5,174 nt of DNA, taken from Acidobacteriota bacterium. Lineage in GTDB: Bacteria > Acidobacteriota > Terriglobia > Acidiferrales > UBA7541. Below the pieces are notes generated by a model. The model ran no database searches. It worked only from the letters and a program-made list of their open reading frames with translations, and had not been told where the DNA came from. Below, in pieces: positions 1-5,093 of this stretch (positions are counted from its first letter, which is position 1; every line of letters starts with the position of its first letter). The stretch covers positions 1-5,174 of the forward strand of contig QHZC01000666.1 of assembly GCA_003224515.1 (NCBI GenBank). Direction: 5' to 3'. The translations under genes and the position numbers were made by a program.

Positions 1-1560
1 GGGCAGCAATTCCTCGGCTGTGTGTTGGTACCAGGCGTCCGCGCCTTCCTTTTCAAACCATTTCACGACGTGGCGCAACGCTTTGAAATCTTCCAGCCGC
101 GTTCCGCATCCCTCGCAATAGAAAACAATGATCGGCACACCCCAGAACCGCTGGCGCGACACGCACCAGTCCGGCCGCTTTTCGATCATCTCGTACATGC
201 GGTCTTCGCCCCACGCGGGGAACCACTTTACCTGGTGAACCTCTTCGAGCGCTTCCTGTCGCAGCGTTTTTTTTCTTCCGTGCGCGGCCTGGTCCATCTT
301 GATGAACCATTGCTCCGTAGCACGGAAGATCAACGGATTATGGCAGCGCCAGCAGTGCGGGTAGCTGTGCTTGTACTGGTGATGACCAAGGAGCGCGCCT
401 CGATCGCCCAGCAATTTCACGATGATCGGATTCGCGGTGAAGACATCCTTGCCTTGGTATTCCGGCAATCCCTCAAGATACACGCCCTTGTCGTCAATCG
501 GCGCGTAGATCTCCAATCCATATTTCTGCCCGGAATAAAAGTCGTCGGCGCCATGCCCGGGAGCGGTGTGAACGATTCCGCTGCCCTGATCGAGGGTGAC
601 GTAATCGGCAAGAATGCCCGGCACCTGAATCGGCACGAAGGGGTGCTGAAATTTCATCCCTTCGAAATCGCGTCCTTTAAACCTGGCGCGCACGCGAGCT
701 TCCTTGATGCTGCAGTCGGCTTGCAAAGCGGCGACGCGCTCGGAGGCCAGCAGCAGCGCGCCCTTTTCGGTTTCCACGACGGCGTATTCGAAATCCGGAT
801 GAAAAGCGAGCGCGCGATTGTGAGGAATCGTCCACGGCGTGGTCGTCCAGATGACCGCGCTGACGTCGCTGGCAATTCTCGCGGCGTCGCCTTGGCCGCC
901 GCTGACTACTCCGAACTTGACCCAAATCGATGGACTGGTGTGGTCTTCGTACTCGACTTCCGCTTCGGCGAGCGCGGTGCTGTCGTAAATGCACCAGTAA
1001 ACCGGTTTGCGCCCGCGGTAGACGTAACCTTTCTCCATGAAGTCGAGAAACGCAGCTGCAATGGTGGCCTCGTATTCATGGCTCATGGTCAGGTAAGGAT
1101 CGTTCCAGCGGCCGAAAATGCCGAGGCGCTTGAAATCTTTTTTGTGCTGCTCGACGTAGCGCAGCGCGAATTGCCGGCACAACTTGCGAAACTCCGCGGG
1201 CGGAACCTTCCCTTTTCCACCCAGCTCTTTTTCCACCTGAGTTTCAATCGGCAGGCCATGGCAATCCCACCCCGGCACGTAAGGCGCGTAGTGCCCCGCC
1301 ATGCTCTTGGTCTTGACGACCAGATCCTTGAGGATTTTGTTCAGTCCCGTGCCCAGATGAATTTCACCGGTGGGGTACGGCGGTCCGTCGTGCAGCACAA
1401 AGAGCGGCTTGCCTTTGCGTGCCTCCAGAATGCGCTCGTAGATGTTCCCTCCATGCCAGGCTTCGAGCTGCTTTGGCTCGTTCTGGGGCAGGCCGGCCTT
1501 CATCGGAAAATCCGTTTTCGGCAAGTTCAGCGTCTTCTTCAGTTCGAGTGGTTCGGCCAT
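1..1560 (-). CDS. ileS: Isoleucyl-tRNA synthetase, N-terminal 520 residues (3' end outside window)
   Basis: This cytoplasmic class Ia enzyme charges tRNA-Ile with isoleucine and edits mischarged valine. The frame is open from ATG (1558-1560) to the left edge. The N-terminus (KKTLNLPKTDFPM, residues 8-20) is typical of bacterial IleRS. The first part of the Rossmann fold has GPPYPTGEIHLGTGLNK (59-75) and WDCHGLPIE (98-106). The CP1 editing domain shows WTTTPWT (238-244) and GSGIVHTAPGHGADD (326-340), whose last Asp fits the known editing aspartate. CWRC (403-406) and DWCVSRQRFWGVP (464-476) follow. The KMSKS loop, anticodon-binding domain and any C-terminal zinc site lie outside the window. 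The canonical HIGH motif reads HLGT. No Shine-Dalgarno sits at normal distance: AGAAAGGA ends 18 nt before ATG, but an in-frame TAG lies upstream and the conserved N-terminus fixes this start. Identity is certain; the gene is transcribed away from the TonB-like genes. Confidence 0.97.
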   Translation of the reverse strand, partial: MAEPLELKKTLNLPKTDFPMKAGLPQNEPKQLEAWHGGNIYERILEARKGKPLFVLHDGPPYPTGEIHLGTGLNKILKDLVVKTKSMAGHYAPYVPGWDCHGLPIETQVEKELGGKGKVPPAEFRKLCRQFALRYVEQHKKDFKRLGIFGRWNDPYLTMSHEYEATIAAAFLDFMEKGYVYRGRKPVYWCIYDSTALAEAEVEYEDHTSPSIWVKFGVVSGGQGDAARIASDVSAVIWTTTPWTIPHNRALAFHPDFEYAVVETEKGALLLASERVAALQADCSIKEARVRARFKGRDFEGMKFQHPFVPIQVPGILADYVTLDQGSGIVHTAPGHGADDFYSGQKYGLEIYAPIDDKGVYLEGLPEYQGKDVFTANPIIVKLLGDRGALLGHHQYKHSYPHCWRCHNPLIFRATEQWFIKMDQAAHGRKKTLRQEALEEVHQVKWFPAWGEDRMYEMIEKRPDWCVSRQRFWGVPIIVFYCEGCGTRLEDFKALRHVVKWFEKEGADAWYQHTAEELLP

Positions 1561-1633
1561 GATTAGAGCGTTTGTAAATCCTTTCTATGCCGTCCTTGTG
1601 TACAGGTATACGGCGGGAAACATCGCAAAGCAG

Positions 1634-1652
1634 TGTAACCACGTATGTTACA
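1634..1652. promoter_or_regulatory. Inverted repeat TGTAAC-N7-GTTACA in the divergent intergenic region, candidate operator
   Basis: TGTAAC (1634-1639) and GTTACA (1647-1652) are perfect reverse complements separated by 7 nt. The element lies between the divergent ileS and TonB-like genes and overlaps the candidate -10 of the latter, so a dimeric regulator bound here could affect either gene. I do not recognise the regulator: the TyrR box (TGTAAA-N6-TTTACA) is similar but differs in both base and spacing. A 6-bp repeat can occur by chance. Confidence 0.35.
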
Positions 1653-1654
1653 AT
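1646..1654 (+). promoter_or_regulatory. Candidate extended -10 promoter for the first TonB-like gene
   Basis: TG (1646-1647), one base, then TACAAT (1649-1654) matches TATAAT at 5 of 6 positions and has the extended -10 TGn. No convincing -35 lies 16-18 nt upstream, as expected if the promoter relies on the extended -10. The start point would be near 1661, leaving a leader of about 108 nt before the GTG at 1769. Confidence 0.3.
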
Positions 1655-1675
1655 GAATGACAGTTGGTGTCAGCC

Positions 1676-1732
1676 GGTTGGGGCGCGCAACCTTTCCCAG
1701 CCAGCGCGAATCTTATCGGTGGGACGCACCGA
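1676..1732 (+). other. Two small hairpins in the 5' leader of the first TonB-like gene
   Basis: GGTTG (1676-1680) pairs with CAACC (1688-1692) across a 7-nt loop. TCGGTG (1716-1721) pairs with CACCGA (1727-1732) across a 5-nt loop. Both lie between the putative start point and the ribosome binding site. Neither is followed by a T-tract, so they are not intrinsic terminators. I see no match to a riboswitch class I know. They could be chance structures in GC-rich DNA. Confidence 0.25.
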
Positions 1733-1768
1733 ACGAGGGGAATTTGCGTCTAATTGAAGAGGTAAACG

Positions 1769-2989
1769 GTGCCGGGCAAAATTATCAATCTTCTGTCGCC
1801 TGAAATCACAAAACCCAAAGTGTCTGCAGCAGGCCGTCCGCCTGCAGTTCCGGTACCTGCTTCGGCGGTACCCAAATTCGATGCACCCGACATTCTCATC
1901 CCCGATAATTTTTGGTCCAACCTGAAGCAGTTCCTCACGGAGCGCCCCGTCAGGGTGCGCGAGCGCAAGGATGCGCCCTTCACTCAGACATCTTTCGGTA
2001 CCGGCGTCGGCGATAACCTGAGGGATTTTTTCAGCTCCAGCCCGGCCGCCAAAGGACCGGTAAACAGCAAACTGGCAGTAGCCTGGGGATCGAATTTTGG
2101 CGGCTTCGGTACCCGCATCAAGGAATTTTTCTCCCCGCCGAAGCAGGCGCCCTTGCCCTTCGCCGTGAAGCCGGTGAAAGTCAAGGACATCTGGTCCAAG
2201 GATGAAAACTTCGGCTGGAGCCAAGTGATCGCGGTTGGCCTGCACGTGGCGGTGATCGCTCTGCTGGTCATTCCGATTTTCACGAATGTCCTGCCCGCCT
2301 CCACGGAAGCAAAGAACAAGCTGGTCGGCGTTGTGCCGCTCGACATTTCGCCTTATATGGCGAAGCTGCCCTCGGGTGCGAACAAAGCCGGAGGCGGCGG
2401 CGGGGGAAATAACCATACCCTGACTCCCGTGTCGAAGGGAAAGCTCCCCAAGTTCCAGTGGACGCAGTTCACCCCGCCTCAGGCGAAGATTCAGAATCTG
2501 AATCCCAAACTGGCGATGGACCCGTCCCTGCTAGGTCCGCCTGACCTGAAAATCGTCAGCCCCAATATGGCGAATTTCGGTGATCCGCTGTCCAAGAGCG
2601 TCACCGATTCTCTCGGAAATGGCAATGGCACGGGTATCGGAAGCGGTTCCGGCGGAGGCCTTGGCCCCGGCGAAGGCGGCGGCACGGGCGGCGGACTTTT
2701 CCGCGCCGGCCTGAACGGTGTCGGTTCGCCGCAGTGCATCTACTGCCCGCAGCCGGAGTACTCCGACGAAGCGCGCAAGGCCAAATATCAAGGAACGGTG
2801 TTGCTCGATGTGACGGTTACGGCCGATGGGCGTGTGATCAGTCCGATGGTCATCAAAGGCCCCGGCCTTGGGTTGGAAGAAAAAGCCCTCTCGCAAGTAA
2901 AGAATTGGAAGATGCGCCCTGCCTACGGCCCCAGCGGCAAGCCGGTAAATTGCCGCGTGCAGATCGAAGTCACTTTCCACCTCTACTAG
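1769..2989 (+). CDS. TonB-like energy transducer with long repeated cytoplasmic N-terminus (406 aa)
   Basis: An inner-membrane protein predicted to transmit ExbB/ExbD-derived energy to outer-membrane transporters. The start is GTG (encoding Met) with GAAGAGG (1756-1762) 6 nt upstream. Residues 1-150 are cytoplasmic and contain three degenerate repeats centred on NLKQFL (51-56), NLRDFF (83-88) and RIKEFF (116-121), then APLPF (127-131). One membrane span (about 151-171, SQVIAVGLHVAVIALLVIPI) follows; its His159 may correspond to the TonB transmembrane histidine. The periplasmic part has glycine-rich stretches (208-213 and about 283-309), CIYC (323-326) and a TonB C-terminal fold (PxPEYSDEARKAKYQG... 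WKMRPA... FHLY, 327-406). E. coli TonB is 239 residues with only a short cytoplasmic tail, so this N-terminus is unusual. No exbB, exbD or receptor gene is in the window, so the substrate is unknown. A paralog follows 214 nt downstream. Confidence 0.88.
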   Translation: MPGKIINLLSPEITKPKVSAAGRPPAVPVPASAVPKFDAPDILIPDNFWSNLKQFLTERPVRVRERKDAPFTQTSFGTGVGDNLRDFFSSSPAAKGPVNSKLAVAWGSNFGGFGTRIKEFFSPPKQAPLPFAVKPVKVKDIWSKDENFGWSQVIAVGLHVAVIALLVIPIFTNVLPASTEAKNKLVGVVPLDISPYMAKLPSGANKAGGGGGGNNHTLTPVSKGKLPKFQWTQFTPPQAKIQNLNPKLAMDPSLLGPPDLKIVSPNMANFGDPLSKSVTDSLGNGNGTGIGSGSGGGLGPGEGGGTGGGLFRAGLNGVGSPQCIYCPQPEYSDEARKAKYQGTVLLDVTVTADGRVISPMVIKGPGLGLEEKALSQVKNWKMRPAYGPSGKPVNCRVQIEVTFHLY

Positions 2990-3037
2990 CACCCGGTCCC
3001 ACAAATAGCGTTGAAAAGTTTTGCTGGGCCTGGGGCT

Positions 3038-3055
3038 CTCTGTGTCCTCTGTGCT
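3038..3055. repeat. Two-copy 9-bp tandem repeat, CTCTGTGTC / CTCTGTGCT
   Basis: CTCTGTG recurs with a period of 9 bases at 3038 and 3047. From memory, CTCTGTGTCCTCTGTG-type strings recur as dispersed intergenic repeats in Acidobacteriota and other environmental bacteria and create spurious proteins rich in CVLC or TEDTE. Here the plus frame indeed reads LCVLCAL and a minus frame reads STEDTES. It is probably a degraded copy of such an element. Confidence 0.5.
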
Positions 3056-3190
3056 CTTCCGGTTGCGCCTTCCTTCTTCTCCTGCTCCCCAGCCGCACCC
3101 TTTGCGGGCAACCAATCCGCTGCGCTCCGATTCTCATCACCCGTTCGCCGCCCGTCTCGTCGAGGAGTCTGGCCAAATCTGAGGCGGCTC

Positions 3191-3196
3191 GGGAGG
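3191..3196 (+). promoter_or_regulatory. Shine-Dalgarno GGGAGG deciding the start of the second TonB-like gene
   Basis: GGGAGG lies 7 nt before the ATG at 3204 and fixes that start over the internal ATG at codon 38 (3315-3317). Starting there would discard the N-terminal motif shared with the upstream paralog. Confidence 0.75.
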
Positions 3197-3203
3197 CCTG
3201 TCC

Positions 3204-4139
3204 ATGCGCGAATCCTTCCCGCGTTCCTTGTTTTCCTCCGCGAGCTCAGCAGACAACTTGATTAACCGCATCCGCCGAAACTTTCGGGATGCCTTGACTC
3301 CAGAGAAATGGAAGATGAGTTCCGCGAATGGTGCGCCGTTGCCTTTCGACAGGGCGCGGCAGTCGAGCCGCGCGCAGGGTATTTCTTTTCTGACGCATGC
3401 GGCTGTGATCGCGGCAATGGCGCTGATGGCCATGCATCCTTTTAAGACTGCGAAAACTCCGGACATTGGCGCGGCAAGAGTCCTAGAAAGACTCAGGTTT
3501 CCGTCTCACTTCTCCTCGAGCACCGCCCCTGCGCCTGATCCAGGAGCTGGCAGCGGAGGTAGCCGTGTCGAGATTTCCACGACTGCTGGAAATCTGGTGC
3601 CGCTTCGTTCGATTCAGTTGGTCCGGCCCTCGCTCCCTCCCAAACAGGATGTACGCATGCCAGTGCCGCCGACAATATTCGATCCGGCCGCGGCGCCAGT
3701 TCTGATTCCAGTCAACAAAATTGGCCTGCCGTGGACGAAGGAGGAGACGAACTCGCCAGGACCGGGCAATTCCGACACCATCGGCAGCGGTTCCGGGCAC
3801 ACCATGGGCGATGGGCCGCTCGACGGGCCGGGCGGGCGGAGTGAGTCTCAATCGAGGTACCGTGCTGGCGTTACACTTCCTAGCTGCGCCTATTGTCCCG
3901 ACCCCCAATACACCGACGAGGCGCGTGAGGCCAAGCTACAGGGAAAGGTGACGCTGCAAGTTTTGGTTGGCGTCGACGGGCGCGCCTCGCAAGTCCGTAT
4001 CGTTCAGGGAATCGGCTTGGGGCTTGATGAACGCGCCGAGCAGGCCATTCGCAGCTGGAAATTTGTGCCGGCACAGGATGCCGCACGGCGCGCCGTTCCG
4101 GCCTGGGTGGTCGTCGAGGCTGTCTTCCGCCTCTTCTAG
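3204..4139 (+). CDS. Second TonB-like energy transducer (311 aa)
   Basis: A shorter paralog of the gene upstream. The cytoplasmic N-terminus (1-57) keeps one copy of the shared motif (NFRDALTP, 26-33) and APLPF (44-48). One membrane span (about 58-78, QGISFLTHAAVIAAMALMAM) carries Ser61 and His65, the SxxxH spacing of Ser16/His20 in E. coli TonB. A proline-rich periplasmic linker is followed by a Gly/Ser/Pro-rich stretch (185-212), CAYC (228-231) and the TonB C-terminal domain (PDPQYTDEAREAKLQG... SWKFVPA... VFRLF, 232-311). From the first Cys to the end both proteins have 84 residues, with 37 identities by hand count and no gap. Elsewhere they diverge strongly, suggesting old duplication with separate partners or cargo. 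Role as an ExbB/ExbD-energised transducer is inferred from the family; the linker could instead serve a TolA-like or structural role. Confidence 0.87.
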   Translation: MRESFPRSLFSSASSADNLINRIRRNFRDALTPEKWKMSSANGAPLPFDRARQSSRAQGISFLTHAAVIAAMALMAMHPFKTAKTPDIGAARVLERLRFPSHFSSSTAPAPDPGAGSGGSRVEISTTAGNLVPLRSIQLVRPSLPPKQDVRMPVPPTIFDPAAAPVLIPVNKIGLPWTKEETNSPGPGNSDTIGSGSGHTMGDGPLDGPGGRSESQSRYRAGVTLPSCAYCPDPQYTDEAREAKLQGKVTLQVLVGVDGRASQVRIVQGIGLGLDERAEQAIRSWKFVPAQDAARRAVPAWVVVEAVFRLF

Positions 4140-4148
4140 ACAGACCTT

Positions 4149-4402
4149 ATGCAAGGAGTAGCATTTTCTACCGTGCCCTACGACTTCGCCGAAAACGAAT
4201 ATGTAGTTGAGCCGCAGGCCTCCTCCCCGCACGGCGGCAGCCCTGCGAACTGGAACCGGCATTTTGGATCCGCCGTTTCCTCCCAAGAGGCCGCCCGGCC
4301 CAATCTCCGCTGCACCCACGAACTTGCTCTGGCGCATTGCCGCCGCGTTGTCTCGCCGGGCTCGTGGTCATGACGTTGTTCCTCATGTTTGTCGTTCATT
4401 AA
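4149..4402 (+). pseudogene. Possible frameshifted remnant of a small single-span membrane protein
   Basis: No intact frame covers this stretch, but three successive plus frames look coding in turn. Frame A from ATG 4149 (or GTG 4173, with AAGGAG at 4153-4158 at a long 14-nt distance) gives VPYDFAENEYVVEPQASSPH and continues to about 4260 with G/C-rich third positions. Near a T4 run (4262-4265) the sense moves to the next frame: DPPFPPKRPPGPISAAPTNL, then LWRIAAALS. Near 4346-4354 it moves again to LAGLVVMTLFLMFVVH, ending at TAA 4400-4402. Joined, this gives a soluble proline-rich head of about 60 residues and one C-terminal membrane span. Frame A alone gives an intact 74-residue ORF ending at 4373, but its second half looks non-coding. 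Both shifts go the same way, so they do not compensate. It starts 10 nt after the second TonB-like gene and may once have been co-transcribed. I do not recognise the family. Confidence 0.33.
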
Positions 4403-4423
4403 TCGGTTCAAGCTAGCAGAGTC

Positions 4424-4453
4424 TTGACGCATCCCGATTCGAGAAGACATACT
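4424..4453 (+). promoter_or_regulatory. Candidate sigma70-type promoter for the small exported protein gene
   Basis: TTGACG (4424-4429) matches the -35 consensus at 5 of 6 positions. CATACT (4448-4453) matches -10 at 4 of 6, with an 18-nt spacer. The start point would fall near 4460, giving a short leader with the ribosome binding site at 4476-4481. This suggests the gene is transcribed on its own. Confidence 0.45.
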
Positions 4454-4486
4454 CCTGCGATCAGCTCTCCCCCTCAGGAGGCCGGT

Positions 4487-4855
4487 ATGCGTGAAACAAG
4501 GCGCGTGTTTGTCATGGCCATGGCCGCGGCGGCCGGCTTTCTTGTGGCGGAAGGTGGATGGCCCGTCGCCCAGTATCCGCCAACTCCTCCGCCGCCACGG
4601 CCCGCGGACATGCCGAACCCGGCAGAGATTCACTCGGACCCGCAAGCCAGCGCCGCCGCAAAACGAGCTCTGCTGCAGCAAAACGAGAAGGAATTCCGCG
4701 AAGGGGTCGAGCGGCTTTACCGGCTTAGCGGCGAACTGCGCGAGGAAGTCCAGAAAACCGCAACCACGGACGTGCTCTCCGTGCGCATGGTCAAGAAAAC
4801 CGAAGAAATTGAAAAGCTCGCCAAGCTCCTCAAGAACAGAGCCAAGGGTGGATAG
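4487..4855 (+). CDS. Small exported helical protein of unknown function (122 aa)
   Basis: ATG 4487 is preceded by AGGAGG (4476-4481) at 5 nt, which favours it over an upstream in-frame TTG at 4424 that overlaps the candidate promoter. Residues 1-28 look like a Sec signal peptide: Arg2, Arg5 and Arg6, a hydrophobic core FVMAMAAAAGFLVA (8-21), then a likely cleavage region before QYPP. There is no lipobox cysteine. A proline-rich stretch (PPTPPPPRP, 31-39) follows, then a charged helix (about 54-90), a short break at TATTDV (91-96), and a second Lys/Glu-rich helix (97-120), suggesting a helical hairpin or coiled coil in the periplasm. I recall similar short proteins with a TTDVxSVRMxKKTEEIEKLAK tail in Acidobacteriota but know no function. 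Its place after two TonB-like genes could mean an envelope role; that is speculation. Confidence 0.85.
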   Translation: MRETRRVFVMAMAAAAGFLVAEGGWPVAQYPPTPPPPRPADMPNPAEIHSDPQASAAAKRALLQQNEKEFREGVERLYRLSGELREEVQKTATTDVLSVRMVKKTEEIEKLAKLLKNRAKGG

Positions 4856-5002
4856 GCCCAGCCTGATATTCCGCAGTGGACGTTTTGACATTTCGGATTA
4901 ACTTAGGAGCGCGGCTGCGCGATACGCGAGCTTTGCTGGTCGGGATTTTGATTTTCCATCAAGATGAAAATGAACGGAACCAGGTTGGCCTATCCTATGC
5001 GA

Positions 5003-5025
5003 GCAAAAAGCTGCCCTCTTTTTGC
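5003..5025. terminator. Candidate bidirectional terminator hairpin, GCAAAAAG-N7-CTTTTTGC
   Basis: GCAAAAAG (5003-5010) and CTTTTTGC (5018-5025) are perfect reverse complements around a 7-nt loop, between a plus gene ending at 4855 and a minus gene ending at 5094. Position and symmetry suit a shared terminator. The T-run lies inside the stem rather than after it and the stem is A/T-rich, so it is not a textbook intrinsic terminator. Confidence 0.4.
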
Positions 5026-5043
5026 GGCTTCTTCGAAAAGCGC

Positions 5044-5082
5044 CTTCTGACTCTTGACGTGCGACTTCCGATTTCTGCCTTC
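5044..5082. repeat. Degenerate tandem repeat with core (C/T)TTC(T/C)GAC
   Basis: Related octamers follow one another: CTTCTGAC (5044-5051), TCTTGACG (5052-5059), ACTTCCGA (5064-5071) and TTTCTGCC (5072-5079). From memory, runs of CTTCTGACTTCTGAC are common dispersed intergenic repeats in Acidobacteriota and related environmental genomes and give spurious translations such as RQKSEVRSQKSE. Here a minus frame reads RRQKSEVARQESE, which fits. The copies are imperfect, so this looks like a decayed copy. Confidence 0.5.
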
Positions 5083-5093
5083 TTAATCCCACG

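Larger units (their letters stand above)
2990..3203. other. Non-coding gap between the TonB-like genes
   Basis: No convincing gene: the open frames here have poor coding character and overlap a tandem repeat. There is no clear intrinsic terminator after the first gene; the one small hairpin seen (CCGCA/TGCGG, 3093-3107) lacks a T-tract. There is also no clear promoter for the second gene, so it remains open whether the two are co-transcribed. Confidence 0.55.
4856..5093. other. Intergenic region between converging genes
   Basis: No gene is supported here; the open frames on both strands are short, lack ribosome binding sites, and run through the repeat patch. It holds an 8-bp inverted repeat (5003-5025) and a degenerate repeat (about 5044-5082). 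The roughly 145 bases right after the small gene show no structure I can name. Confidence 0.55.

Noticed and set aside
22..1566. A 514-codon plus-strand open frame opposite ileS
   Set aside because: It is in codon register with ileS on the other strand. It stays open because this part of ileS uses no TTA, CTA or TCA codon. The protein has no recognisable domain, while the minus strand is unmistakable IleRS.
1561..1660. T-box riboswitch ahead of ileS
   Set aside because: No TGGNACCGCG-type antiterminator and no terminator hairpin are visible in the roughly 100 bases upstream on the minus strand.
1852..2113. Four GGTACC palindromes within about 260 bases of the first TonB-like gene
   Set aside because: They fall in different codon phases and at irregular distances, inside coding sequence. 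There is no sign of a regulatory or recombination array.
1670..2416. A 248-codon minus-strand open frame opposite the first TonB-like gene
   Set aside because: It overlaps a gene with a membrane span, a TonB domain and a good ribosome binding site. Its product is low-complexity and Arg/His-rich, as expected of GC-rich antisense.
2531..3115. A 194-codon minus-strand open frame across the end of the first TonB-like gene
   Set aside because: It is a shadow of a well-supported gene, and its N-terminal part comes from the CTCTGTG repeat (STEDTES).
4120..4143. CTGTCT ... AGACAG inverted repeat at the end of the second TonB-like gene
   Set aside because: The stem is 6 bp with a 12-nt loop, starts within the coding sequence and has no following T-tract, so it is too weak to call a terminator.
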